Source: UBA6183 sp964545895 (GTDB lineage: Bacteria > Bacteroidota > Bacteroidia > UKL13-3). Taken from it: a DNA stretch of 64,000 nucleotides. Position numbers and translations under genes: made by a program. This document shows, one piece after another, positions 42,146 through 51,937 of the stretch. Position 1 is the stretch's first letter. Every line of letters begins with the position of its first letter. The stretch lies in assembly GCA_964545895.1 (NCBI GenBank), contig CAZJHS010000003.1, forward strand, positions 19,269 to 83,268, written 5' to 3'. The notes under the pieces were generated by a model. The model saw only the letters and a program-made list of their open reading frames with translations. It ran no database searches and was not told the origin of the DNA.

Positions 42146-43219
42146 TTAACCTAGGTTTCCTTCTTTTAAACGCTCGGTATTTTCGGCTATCTGAAGCTTA
42201 TCAATAAACTCTTGAATTTCACCGTTCATTACATCAGGTAAGTTGTAAACGGTTAAGCCAATGCGATGATCAGTTACACGTCCTTGCGGGTAATTGTAGG
42301 TACGAATTTTTGCTGAGCGGTCACCGGTTGAAACCATGGTTTTACGTGAGCTTGCAATTTTTTCGTTGTGCTTTTGCAATTCCATTTCGTACAACTTGGT
42401 ACGTAACATTTGCATAGCACGAGCACGGTTACCTAACTGCGTACGTTCAACCTGGCAAACCACCACAATACCTGTTGGCTTATGGGTTAACATCACTTTA
42501 GATTCAACCTTGTTTACATTTTGCCCTCCAGCACCACCAGAGCGAGCGGTTTGCATATCAATATCAGCAGGATTTAAATACACATCCACTTCTTCGGCTT
42601 CGGGTAAAACAACCACTGTTGCAGCAGATGTATGCACGCGGCCTTGTGTTTCGGTATCAGGTACACGTTGCACACGATGCACGCCACTCTCATATTTTAA
42701 AATTCCGTACACATCATCGCCAGATACTTCAATTACAATTTCTTTATAACCTCCAGCAGTACCTTCGGTAAAATCAATTACCTCTGTTTTCCAACCACGA
42801 CCTTCGCAAAAACGCATGTACATGCGGTATAAATCGCCAGCAAAAATACTTGCCTCATCACCACCAGTACCACCTCTAATTTCAAGCACAGCATTCTTTT
42901 CGTCTTCTGGATCTTTAGGAACTAAAAGCATACGAATTTCTTGCTCCATTGGCTCTACCATCGGAATCATTTCATCCAACTCGGCTTTAGCCATTTCGCG
43001 CATTTCTTCGTCTTTTTCGGTGCTTAATAGTGATTTATTATTTTCAATATTTCCCACTAAGTCGCGATACTGATAGTACTTTTCTACAATTTTTTGCAAC
43101 TCTTTGTACTCACGATTTAGCTGCGTAAAACGTTTCATATCGCTTACCACATCTGGTTGCGAAAGCATATCTTGTACTTGGTCAAACCTAACTTTAATGG
43201 TTTCTAATTTCTGTAACAT
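42146..43219 (-). CDS. prfA: Peptide chain release factor 1
   Basis: A 357-aa class I release factor for UAA/UAG. The catalytic GGQ motif is in ARSGGAGGQNVNKVESKV, and LEIRGGTGGDEASIFAGDLY is the domain-1/2 signature. The coding frame extends to 43258 but family members begin at MLQKLETIK, so I use the ATG at 43219. Assigned to RF1 rather than RF2 on full length and on the absence of the RF2 programmed frameshift. Confidence 0.93.
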   Translation of the reverse strand: MLQKLETIKVRFDQVQDMLSQPDVVSDMKRFTQLNREYKELQKIVEKYYQYRDLVGNIENNKSLLSTEKDEEMREMAKAELDEMIPMVEPMEQEIRMLLVPKDPEDEKNAVLEIRGGTGGDEASIFAGDLYRMYMRFCEGRGWKTEVIDFTEGTAGGYKEIVIEVSGDDVYGILKYESGVHRVQRVPDTETQGRVHTSAATVVVLPEAEEVDVYLNPADIDMQTARSGGAGGQNVNKVESKVMLTHKPTGIVVVCQVERTQLGNRARAMQMLRTKLYEMELQKHNEKIASSRKTMVSTGDRSAKIRTYNYPQGRVTDHRIGLTVYNLPDVMNGEIQEFIDKLQIAENTERLKEGNLG

Positions 43220-43343
43220 GTGTGTGTGTTTTGGTAACAATCCCATCATCAGCCCCAACCAAATGCCGAATGCTGATGCAAAAAGGTGTGCGAATTTCGG
43301 TTTTTTTGGTTACAACACCAACCAATTTATCAGACTTGGCTAA

Positions 43344-44144
43344 CTAATAACTATACAGGTAAACGCTATCGGGCTTTTGTAAATAAAGGCGCTCTTTTTC
43401 AACACTAAGTTTAATAACATTGGTAGTATCGGGCATATTGTAGCTATTGCTTTGACCCGTTTGCCAATTGTATTTATTTAGTTTTTGATTGGCGTAATAG
43501 AAAAAATATTTATCAAGTATTTTAATCTCAGCAATGCCTTTAAGCGGAATGGTTTTTTGGTACGATGCAAACACATCAAACAACAAAATACCATTGGTGG
43601 AATCAACCATAAAAAGACGTTCGCCATTATCAAACAAATGGGTTACTGCTGCATTATCAATAATATATTGGCGTATGTTGCCGCTGGTTTGTTCTACCTC
43701 GTTTTGGGTTGATACTTTTTTAAGTTGCAAATCGCCTAAATCAAAAACCCACACATTATTATCGTATGAGCGGGCAATAGCCGAAGCTTGTATAATACCG
43801 GCTTTTGTTAGGTTGATTTCGCCCCTATAAGCCAAGTTATTATCCAACATCACCACCTTATTTAACTCTCGATAAAACAAGTAAATCTGCATGGGGTTTG
43901 ATGCATCTATTTGTGTAATGTTACCTGCGTTATTGTAGTTTAATGTGCTGATAACAGTGCCTTGACGGCCATACTTTGTTAGCTGATTGGTTTTGGTAAC
44001 TACATATAAATTTCCAAAATTATCGGTATGAATAAGTTTGGCGTTTGTTTTTATACCCTGCACCAAAGCAAACGGATTGGGGTTTTGCGGAGGAACAAAC
44101 GCACAAAGCAGTATCACACTAAAAACTAACGCGAGCTTTTTCAT
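43344..44144 (-). CDS. Secreted beta-propeller-like protein, function unknown
   Basis: A 266-aa protein with a signal peptide (MKKLALVFSVILLCAFVPPQ). The body consists of repeating strands with NHL/six-blade propeller character (IHTDNFGNLYVVTKTNQLTK, YDNNVWVFDLGDLQLKKV). No lipobox. It overlaps lpxH by 4 bp and is the last gene of a three-gene minus-strand unit. Confidence 0.72.
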   Translation of the reverse strand: MKKLALVFSVILLCAFVPPQNPNPFALVQGIKTNAKLIHTDNFGNLYVVTKTNQLTKYGRQGTVISTLNYNNAGNITQIDASNPMQIYLFYRELNKVVMLDNNLAYRGEINLTKAGIIQASAIARSYDNNVWVFDLGDLQLKKVSTQNEVEQTSGNIRQYIIDNAAVTHLFDNGERLFMVDSTNGILLFDVFASYQKTIPLKGIAEIKILDKYFFYYANQKLNKYNWQTGQSNSYNMPDTTNVIKLSVEKERLYLQKPDSVYLYSY

Positions 44145-44923
44145 GAAGGTTGAAATGTTTTTAACGATAACGTATTTCCATCAAAAACCGCATAGGTGTT
44201 ATACCCCATCCAATCGCCAAGATTTATAAATTGGCTTTGTGGGGTAATGTTTTTTTGCATAGGCAAATGCCTGTGACCAAACACAAAATAATTTACAGCG
44301 GTATGCGCTAAAATGCCCTTTGCATAAAGCATTAAATGCTCTTTATCATCGCCATAGTAAACGGCATTTTCGGTAAAGGTGTGCTTTTTACTATTGGCCG
44401 AAAACCAATTGGCTATTCCTATGCCAATATTGGGGTGAAAAAATGCGAATACCCTTTGAAAAAAACGATTGCGATAAACACTTAATATAAATTTAAACCA
44501 TCGTTGCCCAGGGCCTAAACCATCGCCATGTGCAATATGAAAAATTTGATTGTTTAAGGTAATGGTAATTGGCTTACTGTAAACTTTGCAACCTAGTTCT
44601 TGCTCTAAATATCCAAACTGCCACAAATCGTGGTTACCATGAAAAATATGTAAACGAATTCCTGCATCACTTAGCTCGGCAAGCTTGCCTAAAAGCCTCG
44701 TAAATCCTTTAGGTACAACCGTTTTATACTCAAACCAAAAATCAAACAAATCGCCCACTAAATAAATGTCCGAGGCATTGTGTTTAATGCTATCAAGCCA
44801 ACTCACAATAAGTTTTTCGCGTGTTAAACTTGCCTCAAAATTGGGAACGCCCAAGTGAAAATCGGAGGCAAAATATGTATGCGTGCGTGTGCTCAAAAAA
44901 TTAGGCGTGATGTTGGTCGTCAA
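44141..44923 (-). CDS. lpxH: UDP-2,3-diacylglucosamine diphosphatase
   Basis: Hydrolyses UDP-2,3-diacylglucosamine to lipid X in lipid A synthesis. A 260-aa metallophosphoesterase with the motifs ASDFHLG, YLVGDLFDFW (GDxxD), FHGNHDLWQFG and YFVFGHRHLP (GHxH). In Bacteroidota such enzymes are annotated as LpxH or LpxH-like; a paralogue could not be excluded. It overlaps the LUD gene by 23 bp and the downstream gene by 4 bp. Confidence 0.88.
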   Translation of the reverse strand: MTTNITPNFLSTRTHTYFASDFHLGVPNFEASLTREKLIVSWLDSIKHNASDIYLVGDLFDFWFEYKTVVPKGFTRLLGKLAELSDAGIRLHIFHGNHDLWQFGYLEQELGCKVYSKPITITLNNQIFHIAHGDGLGPGQRWFKFILSVYRNRFFQRVFAFFHPNIGIGIANWFSANSKKHTFTENAVYYGDDKEHLMLYAKGILAHTAVNYFVFGHRHLPMQKNITPQSQFINLGDWMGYNTYAVFDGNTLSLKTFQPS

Positions 44924-45566
44924 TTAAAAAAACAAAAAGCTCTTTAGGGCCGTGTGCACCTAAAACCAGCGTACGTTCAATATCGGCAGTACGACTTGGA
45001 CCCGTTACATAACTGAGCATGGCAGGTGTATTGCGGCCATATTTGTTTTTTATTACCTGCATGGCATCCTTCATTTCCATAACTACTTGCGAGGTATGTG
45101 CCACCACAATGTGTGTACTTGGTGCAATAGAAATAGCTCTGCCGTTTTTGGTTGAACTTAAAAGTACTGAGCCAATGCGAGCAATTAAACTTTCGCAACC
45201 AGTAATGCCTACTTGCGCTTTTTCAATTTGAGCTACATCGTAGTTAAACGTAATGCCGCTCTCCTTTAAATGTTGCTGTATATCGGACTCCCAGCAATGT
45301 AAGTTCTTGTATTTTTTACGCTCAATTAGCGTTAAAAGTTTATCAATAAAATCAAACTTATTATCGCAGTAAATAAACTGCCCTTGAGCCTGAGTAAAAT
45401 TACGAGCAAACGTTTCTAAAATTGGTTCGTGAGCGGGAGGTTGCGTGTAAATATTACTTTCTAAATCAATATTTGCATACATAGCTTTAGACTTGAAAAT
45501 AAGCGCCTGACGCACCTTTTTCAAGATTTTTTCTTTAGCTGTTGTTGTATTTTGATCTAATGCCAC
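44901..45566 (-). CDS. LUD-domain protein (LutC/YkgG-like)
   Basis: A 221-aa cytoplasmic protein with the LUD fold signatures CESLIARIGSVLLSS and VTGPSRTADIERTLVLGAHG. LutC-type proteins belong to lactate-oxidation complexes, but lutA/lutB are not nearby, so its use here is open. The start is GTG at 45566 (VALDQNTTT); an in-frame ATG at 45620 adds 18 residues and lies in a poor context. It overlaps lpxH by 23 bp and looks like the first gene of the unit. Confidence 0.82.
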   Translation of the reverse strand: MALDQNTTTAKEKILKKVRQALIFKSKAMYANIDLESNIYTQPPAHEPILETFARNFTQAQGQFIYCDNKFDFIDKLLTLIERKKYKNLHCWESDIQQHLKESGITFNYDVAQIEKAQVGITGCESLIARIGSVLLSSTKNGRAISIAPSTHIVVAHTSQVVMEMKDAMQVIKNKYGRNTPAMLSYVTGPSRTADIERTLVLGAHGPKELFVFLIDDQHHA

Positions 45567-45780
45567 TTGGTAGCAAGGTAAGTTATTTAGGCAAATATAT
45601 AAATTAAGCACAAAAACCATTCATTACCTTGCATTGCATAATTAACTGTATTTTAGCAGCAGCAAATTTATCCCTCTAAATTATTACTTAAAAATACGGT
45701 TGATTAAGAATAATTAAAGACACTACATGCAGCATTGTAACGCAAATAGCACTTGCTTTGACCTATTAATTAAGCTTGGT

Positions 45781-48648
45781 ATGAAAAGATTTATACTCAT
45801 TTTGTTGTTTGTATTTACATCGGCTCTATCCTTTGCTGATCATTTAGCTGGAGGTAGTATTTCGTATACCAACATTGGTGATAGAAAATGGAAAATTACT
45901 TTAAAAATTATAGCTAACTGCCCAACAGCGTTTGCCTTTTGCAGACCAGAAGCCTGCCCAGTAATGGTTATGGTAAAACCAAGCCTGCAATTAAATCCTC
46001 CTGGTTCAGAAACTACAGTAAGTCCAAGCTCTATTACAATTAACCTAACCAAAGTTAACATAGAAGATATTAATCAAGTGGAGGTAAACCAACTGGGAGT
46101 GATTGCTAAAAACAACTGTACCAACATGGGCCAACAAACGGCTGGCTTTCAAAATCCAAGTTGGGAAGTATACACTTTTGAAGGAGTGTTAGATATGAGT
46201 ATGCCTTCTCTTAATAACTCTGCATGCAAATATTGGGATATTACATATTCAGATGCTGCACGCCTTTATCCTTCTATAACAAGCTTTGATGCTAATGCTG
46301 CTAGCTTTGCACTTAAAACGACACTAAATATTTATCATCAATCATCAGTAGCAAATGGATTAAAGTCAAACTCGCCACAATTAAAAAATCACCCATTGTT
46401 TAGAGCATACTCTGGCAATCAAATTTTTTATAACCCCGCTGCAATCGATAAAGATGGTGATTCACTTAGTTATTTTGTTGGACAAGCCTATTCCCAGCAA
46501 AATTTGCCCATGACCTATGCAGCCCCATTCAGCAATACTTATCCATTTCCGCTTAACCAAACTGCCGAGCCACATATTAGTTATCCGCAAGGCATCAACC
46601 CTTATTTAATTATGGATGGAGCAACAGGTACTTTAAGTTTTAATCCTGTAAATAATAGCGCTAATAGTTTAATTGGATCGGTTGTAATTGGTATTAAACA
46701 ATGGTCGAAGGATACATTAGGTAATCCGCTATTGGTAGGCATACAAGAGTATGAATTTCCGGTGATGGTGGTTAATAACCAAGACAATAACGGCATAATA
46801 TTAAAAAACCCGGTGGCTGTAAACAACTCGTTTAAAACAGCCTATACCATGTTGCCAACCGATACGCTTGTGGTAAATATTACTGCTAAAGATCCTGATA
46901 TTAGTAGCACATCAACCCGAACTGATACTACTAAAATTATTCAAGTATTTATGTCGGATAGTGTTAACACAACCATTACACATATCAACGGAACATCGGC
47001 CGAAGATGCCATTGCTATTAAATACACACCTGGCATGGCTAAGCTTAGCACCACACAAACATTTACGGTGTTGGCCGTTGATAATAACTTCCCCATGCAA
47101 ATGTCGTCAAGACAATTTAAAGTGCGCGTAGTTGATGGTGTTGCTTCGGCCAATATTGCTAAAACTACTGATAACTGTGGCCAAGTTACCATTAGCTATT
47201 ACAACCCGGTTAATGTAAATAATGTAGTGTGGAATGTAAGCACAATCCCCAATCAATACAATTTATTACCAAACCAAGTGCTCAGTTATACCAGCAGTGC
47301 ACCTATTAAATTACCCGCTTTTAATGCCATTGGTAAATATTTAGTTAGGCTTACCATTTACAGAAAAGAACCCGAAAATGCTTCGCCTGTTTTTGTGTAT
47401 GATACCATTACTGTTACTAAACAAACTTATCAAAACCCCGTAAAAGATACTGCTGTTTGTGCAAACTCGCCTGTTGCATTTACTATTTTACCGGGTAATT
47501 ATTTATGGACCGCACGCCATAAGGAACAACAATTTGATACAACGGGTAATACCTTTAACGATACCGTTTATGCCAATACGGTTTATTATGTGAGTGGCAC
47601 AGTTACTGATTCGGCCTATGCTGGTTGTGTATTGTTTGATACAGCAACTGTTTGGGTTCAAACTACGCCTGAAACTCATTTAAATACCACCTACGCATTA
47701 TGTAACAATACGCAGGTAACACTTAAAGCTACCGCACATAATACCAATACGGTGGCTTATGTATGGAACAATAATTTAACTGATTCTGTTATTACCGTTA
47801 ACCAAACTGGCACTTATTGGGTAACCTTAACTAATGTACAAAACGGTTGTACGTTAACTAAAACTGTTCAGGTAATTGGTGGTTCGTTGGTTAATTTAAC
47901 TGTTCCCAAAAACGTTACAGCATGCCAAAACGATTCTGTAAAACTATATGCCAATGGTGCCGAAAATTACGTTTGGGAAGAATTAATAAATGGTAATCGT
48001 GTTGTTGTATCAAATGATTTAGCCTACTTATTTAAAGCTAACCAAAGCAAGCAAATTTATGTATCGGGCACATCAAACAACCCTATGTATTGCCCTAACC
48101 ACGATACTATTTTTGTTGAAGTTACCCCAAAACCAAACCTTACTATTAGTGGATTAGCCACTATAAAAAGCAACGATACCACAACCTTTACCATACCGCC
48201 AAACCCGCAATACCAAATTACCTGGAGTACACCACGCGGAAGTATTTTATACAGCAATGATACCATGGCCAAAATTACCTGGGATATACACGGGTTTGAC
48301 ACCCTGAGTGTGGCTGCATACCAAACAAATTGTGGCACACTAAAACAAAACAAACAGGTTTCAATTTTTTATGTTGATGGACTTAACACCATGCAACTAA
48401 AAGCGAAAATTAAAATTTACCCCAACCCAGCAAATGGTTACCTAAATATTGATTTTGATGATGTTAATGAACCTATTGAGCTTACCGTTTTTAACAACAC
48501 CATGCAACAAGTTTTGCCAACTTATGTTTTAGATAATAAGCAAAGCAACTATCAATTGCCGGTAAAAACTTTAACTAACGGCCTGTACTTTATAAAATTA
48601 AGCGGCAAGCAACAAAGCCTATTTTACAAAATTGTGATAGCTAATTAG
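45781..48648 (+). CDS. Large T9SS type-A sorted surface protein
   Basis: A 955-aa protein (ATG 45781; the TTG/ATG frame upstream from 45727 lacks a signal) with a signal peptide and the DHLAGGSISYTNIGDRKWKI opening common to large Bacteroidota gliding/adhesion proteins. A Cys-rich N-terminal region (four Cys in NCPTAFAFCRPEAC) is followed by repeated Ig/PKD-like domains (LNTTYALCNNTQVTL, TACQNDSVKLYANGAENYVW) and a T9SS type A domain starting KIYPNPANGYLNI. Probable adhesin; partner unknown. Confidence 0.85.
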   Translation: MKRFILILLFVFTSALSFADHLAGGSISYTNIGDRKWKITLKIIANCPTAFAFCRPEACPVMVMVKPSLQLNPPGSETTVSPSSITINLTKVNIEDINQVEVNQLGVIAKNNCTNMGQQTAGFQNPSWEVYTFEGVLDMSMPSLNNSACKYWDITYSDAARLYPSITSFDANAASFALKTTLNIYHQSSVANGLKSNSPQLKNHPLFRAYSGNQIFYNPAAIDKDGDSLSYFVGQAYSQQNLPMTYAAPFSNTYPFPLNQTAEPHISYPQGINPYLIMDGATGTLSFNPVNNSANSLIGSVVIGIKQWSKDTLGNPLLVGIQEYEFPVMVVNNQDNNGIILKNPVAVNNSFKTAYTMLPTDTLVVNITAKDPDISSTSTRTDTTKIIQVFMSDSVNTTITHINGTSAEDAIAIKYTPGMAKLSTTQTFTVLAVDNNFPMQMSSRQFKVRVVDGVASANIAKTTDNCGQVTISYYNPVNVNNVVWNVSTIPNQYNLLPNQVLSYTSSAPIKLPAFNAIGKYLVRLTIYRKEPENASPVFVYDTITVTKQTYQNPVKDTAVCANSPVAFTILPGNYLWTARHKEQQFDTTGNTFNDTVYANTVYYVSGTVTDSAYAGCVLFDTATVWVQTTPETHLNTTYALCNNTQVTLKATAHNTNTVAYVWNNNLTDSVITVNQTGTYWVTLTNVQNGCTLTKTVQVIGGSLVNLTVPKNVTACQNDSVKLYANGAENYVWEELINGNRVVVSNDLAYLFKANQSKQIYVSGTSNNPMYCPNHDTIFVEVTPKPNLTISGLATIKSNDTTTFTIPPNPQYQITWSTPRGSILYSNDTMAKITWDIHGFDTLSVAAYQTNCGTLKQNKQVSIFYVDGLNTMQLKAKIKIYPNPANGYLNIDFDDVNEPIELTVFNNTMQQVLPTYVLDNKQSNYQLPVKTLTNGLYFIKLSGKQQSLFYKIVIAN

Positions 48649-48656
48649 CAATAATT

Positions 48657-48687
48657 ATTGGTATTACTTGGGCATTTCATACCTTTG
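48657..48687 (+). promoter_or_regulatory. Predicted panD promoter
   Basis: ATTG at 48657-48660, a 19-base spacer and TACCTTTG at 48680-48687 (perfect -7 box), 11 bases before the panD ATG. Confidence 0.6.
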
Positions 48688-48698
48688 CCCCGCTTTTT

Positions 48699-49049
48699 AT
48701 GCATATCGAAGTACTAAAATCTAAAATTCACCGCGTTAAATTAACTCAAACCGAGTTACATTACGTGGGAAGCATTACCATTGACGAGGCGTTGATGGAA
48801 GCTGCAAACATGATTGAAAACGAAAAGGTTCAGGTTGTAAACGTTAACAATGGCGAACGACTTGAAACTTACATTATTAAAGGCGAACGCAACAGCGGAG
48901 TAATTTGCCTTAACGGCCCTGCTGCACGCAAGGGTTTTGTGGGCGATTACTTGGTAATTATTTCTTACGCATCTATGGATTTTGAAGCGGCTAAGCAATA
49001 CAAACCAATTGCCATTTACCCTGATAACAACAACAAACTAATCAGTTGA
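48699..49049 (+). CDS. panD: Aspartate 1-decarboxylase
   Basis: Makes beta-alanine for pantothenate and CoA. A 116-aa pyruvoyl enzyme: the self-cleavage site Gly24-Ser25 (YVGSIT) is present, as are KIHRV and the C-terminal NGPAARKGFVGD. It overlaps the next gene by 4 bases and starts a four-gene operon running to the photolyase. Confidence 0.95.
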   Translation: MHIEVLKSKIHRVKLTQTELHYVGSITIDEALMEAANMIENEKVQVVNVNNGERLETYIIKGERNSGVICLNGPAARKGFVGDYLVIISYASMDFEAAKQYKPIAIYPDNNNKLIS

Positions 49050-50035
49050 GTAACCAACTAAAAAAAGCCATACAACTGCTTGTCATATTTGGCATTGGCG
49101 CAGCCTTTTTGTTTTTTGTATTTAAAGGAACAAATTGGCCAGAGCTTTGGCTTTCGTTTACCCAAGCCAACTACAGTTGGATTGGTTTAGGCTTGGTTAT
49201 TTCATTAGTTAGCCATTGGCTTAGGGCCTATCGTGCCACCATGCTTTACCAGGCCATGGATTATAAGGTAAGCACTTTAAATAGCTTACATGCCGTAATT
49301 ATTGGCTATTTTATTAATTACTTTATTCCACGCGGTGGCGAAGTTTCGCGCTGCGCTGCGCTTACCAAAACCAACGATGTGCCTTTAGAGAAAGGCTTAG
49401 GCTCTGTTATTACCGAACGCTTGGTTGATATGGTAATGCTGCTTGTTATTTTGGGCTTGGTTTTTTTATTACAGTTTGATGTAATTTTAAACTACATAAA
49501 TACCAATTTAAATACCGGAAACACGGCAAGCGGAAGTCATTTAAAATTATATTTACTTATAGGCTTTGCCGTTTTTGCAGCCATCGTTTTTATGCTGCGC
49601 AAACGTTTTATGCAACTGGCCATTTTTAATTCAATTTTACAAAAGCTTAAGGGCTTTGCGCTTGGTTTAATGAGCATAAGACAAGTAAAACAACCTATAC
49701 TTTTTGTAGCGTTATCTGCAGGTATTTGGTTGTGTTATATTTTAATGATGTACTTCTGTTTGTTTGCCTTGCCAGCTACATCAAACCTTACATTTGCCCA
49801 ATGCCTTACCGTATTTGCCATGGGTACCATAGGCATTGTTATACCTGCACCTGGTGCTGGTGCCGGCACTTACCATTTTGCTGTAATGCAAGGCTTATTA
49901 TTATTTGGTGTAGCCGAAGATGATGGTAAAGCATATGCTACCATAGTACATGGCGCACAAATGATTTTGTTTATTGTACTTGGCACCATTAGTTCGTTTG
50001 TGGTAATGCGCAAGCAAAAGCAAAAAGTTGCTTAA
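49046..50035 (+). CDS. Flippase-like/LPG-synthase TM region protein (UPF0104)
   Basis: A 329-aa polytopic membrane protein with about eight helices and the UPF0104 signatures GYFINYFIPRGGEVSRCAAL (Gly-Glu-xx-Arg form) and IGIVIPAPGAGAGTYHFAVM. The family resembles the membrane part of lysyl-phosphatidylglycerol synthases; no aminoacyl-transferase domain is present, so a lipid-flipping role is possible. It starts with TTG overlapping the panD stop. Confidence 0.85.
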   Translation: MSNQLKKAIQLLVIFGIGAAFLFFVFKGTNWPELWLSFTQANYSWIGLGLVISLVSHWLRAYRATMLYQAMDYKVSTLNSLHAVIIGYFINYFIPRGGEVSRCAALTKTNDVPLEKGLGSVITERLVDMVMLLVILGLVFLLQFDVILNYINTNLNTGNTASGSHLKLYLLIGFAVFAAIVFMLRKRFMQLAIFNSILQKLKGFALGLMSIRQVKQPILFVALSAGIWLCYILMMYFCLFALPATSNLTFAQCLTVFAMGTIGIVIPAPGAGAGTYHFAVMQGLLLFGVAEDDGKAYATIVHGAQMILFIVLGTISSFVVMRKQKQKVA

Positions 50036-50047
50036 TTTGTACCCATT

Positions 50048-50542
50048 ATGTCACATCATCAAAGCATTTTATCCAAATTATTTACATCAACCCAAACACT
50101 ACAACAGCAAGTAAAAGCTTGGCAAAATACTGGTGATAAGGTAGTATTTACTAATGGTTGTTTTGATTTATTGCACCGCGGGCATGTTGACTATTTGGCC
50201 AAAGCAGCCGACTGCGGACAGCGTTTAATCATTGGAGTGAATACAGATGCATCGGTAAGAAAATTAAAAGGCCCAAATCGCCCCATACAAGATGAGCAAT
50301 CGCGTTTACAAATACTGGCTTCGTTACAATGTGTTGATGCTGTTATTTTGTTTGATGAAGAAACCCCATACGAATTAATATCATTGCTACAGCCTGATGT
50401 TTTAGTTAAGGGTAGCGATTACACCCCTGAAAATATTGTAGGGTATGATGTGGTTACAGCCAAGGGCGGTGAAGTAAAGACAATAGATTTTATTCCTGGT
50501 TTTAGCACCAGCGGTATTGAGCGTAAAATAAAAAATAGCTAA
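50048..50542 (+). CDS. rfaE2: D-glycero-beta-D-manno-heptose 1-phosphate adenylyltransferase
   Basis: A 164-aa nucleotidyltransferase, the separate C-terminal half of HldE. The HxGH motif is in FTNGCFDLLHRGHVDYLAKA and the ISSTS-like end is FSTSGIERKI. It activates heptose 1-phosphate to ADP-heptose for LPS core. The matching kinase (hldA) is not in the window. It is 12 bp after the flippase-like gene. Confidence 0.92.
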   Translation: MSHHQSILSKLFTSTQTLQQQVKAWQNTGDKVVFTNGCFDLLHRGHVDYLAKAADCGQRLIIGVNTDASVRKLKGPNRPIQDEQSRLQILASLQCVDAVILFDEETPYELISLLQPDVLVKGSDYTPENIVGYDVVTAKGGEVKTIDFIPGFSTSGIERKIKNS

Positions 50543-50573
50543 ACCTTTTTAAAGCATTTTTGTTTAATGCTTG

Positions 50574-51887
50574 ATGAACAATCAACCCATTTCTATTTTT
50601 TGGTTTAGGCGCGATTTAAGATTGCACGATAATGCTGGTTTTTACCATGCATTAAAAAGCGGATTACCCGTGTTGCCTATTTTTATTTTCGACCCACAGA
50701 TACTTGATAAACTAAGCAACAAGTCCGATAAGCGCGTTACGTTTATACACCAACAATTGCATAAACTTAAACAAGAGCTTACAGCGCTTGGTAGTGATTT
50801 GCTGGTGCAATACGCCACACCACAGCAAGCATGGCAAAATATAATTAAACAATACGATGTTAAGCAAGTATACACCAACCACGATTATGAGCCTTATGCC
50901 ATAAAACGCGATAAGGAAATTGGTGAGTTATTAGCCTTAAAACAAATTGGATTTAATAGTTATAAAGACCAATGCATTTTTGAGCACAACGAGGTGCTTA
51001 AAGACGATGGAAAACCATACACTGTTTTTACTCCGTATAGCAAAAAGTGGAAGGCTAAACTCAATACATTTTATGTAAAAGCTTACCCCAACCAAAAGTA
51101 CTTTAATAACTTGGTAAAGGTTGATAAACCAGGTGCAATGCCAAGCTTAGCAAGCATGGGATTTGAGCCATCATCGTTTTTATTTCCGAGTACCGAAGTG
51201 GCACAAAGCATTATAAAAAATTACGATAAAACACGCGATTTTCCGGGCATTGTTGGCACATCAAAACTGGGTATACACTTTAGGTTTGGCACCATTAGCA
51301 TTCGCGAAAAAGCAAGAAAAGCGCTTGAGCTCAATCAAACTTATTTAAACGAACTTATTTGGCGCGACTTTTACATGCAAATTTTAGCACATTTTCCGCA
51401 TGTTACCCAAGGTGCTTTTAGGCCCGAATATGATTTAATTGAATGGCGAAATAATGAAAAAGAATTTGATGCATTTTGCCAAGGTAAAACAGGTTACCCC
51501 ATTGTAGATGCGGGTATGCGTGAGTTAAACACCACAGGTTACATGCACAACCGTGTACGCATGATTGTAGCCAGTTTTTTAACCAAGCACTTATTAATTG
51601 ATTGGCGTTGGGGCGAGGCTTACTTTGCCGAAAAACTGTTGGATTTTGATTTAAGTGCCAACAACGGTGGCTGGCAGTGGGCAGCAGGTTGTGGTACAGA
51701 TGCCGCACCATACTTTAGGGTATTTAATCCTTACCTGCAAACCGAACGATTTGATAAACAACTTACTTACATTAAAAAATGGGTGCCCGAAGTAGGAACA
51801 GCAAGCTACCCCAAACCTATTGTTGACCACGATTTTGCACGCAAACGCTGTTTAGAAGTTTACAAAACAGGATTGGCTAAAAAATAA
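50574..51887 (+). CDS. phrB: Deoxyribodipyrimidine photolyase
   Basis: Repairs UV cyclobutane dimers using light and FAD. A 437-aa class I photolyase: the N-terminal SIFWFRRDLRLHDN, the FAD-binding ELIWRDFYMQI, the substrate segment GYPIVDAGMRELN and the C-terminal NNGGWQWAAGCGTDAAPYFR with FNPYLQTERFD. An ATG (50574) directly follows the TTG that opens the frame. Class I CPD enzyme is the best call; a related cryptochrome cannot be excluded. It is the last gene of the panD unit. Confidence 0.9.
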   Translation: MNNQPISIFWFRRDLRLHDNAGFYHALKSGLPVLPIFIFDPQILDKLSNKSDKRVTFIHQQLHKLKQELTALGSDLLVQYATPQQAWQNIIKQYDVKQVYTNHDYEPYAIKRDKEIGELLALKQIGFNSYKDQCIFEHNEVLKDDGKPYTVFTPYSKKWKAKLNTFYVKAYPNQKYFNNLVKVDKPGAMPSLASMGFEPSSFLFPSTEVAQSIIKNYDKTRDFPGIVGTSKLGIHFRFGTISIREKARKALELNQTYLNELIWRDFYMQILAHFPHVTQGAFRPEYDLIEWRNNEKEFDAFCQGKTGYPIVDAGMRELNTTGYMHNRVRMIVASFLTKHLLIDWRWGEAYFAEKLLDFDLSANNGGWQWAAGCGTDAAPYFRVFNPYLQTERFDKQLTYIKKWVPEVGTASYPKPIVDHDFARKRCLEVYKTGLAKK

Positions 51888-51888
51888 A

Positions 51889-51926
51889 AAAGCCCCGCCC
51901 CGAGTACTCGGGGGCGGGACTACTTT
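51889..51926. terminator. Bidirectional terminator
   Basis: A GC-rich 11-bp stem (about 51894-51904 with 51907-51918, one bulged G) with A/T runs on both sides. It closes phrB and the gene at 51938. Confidence 0.85.
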
Positions 51927-51937
51927 TTACAGATGAA

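Noticed and set aside
42146..43258. Longer prfA start at 43258
   Set aside because: The extra 13 residues (MGLMMGLLPKHTH) are not family-like; the ATG at 43219 gives the usual MLQKLETIK start.
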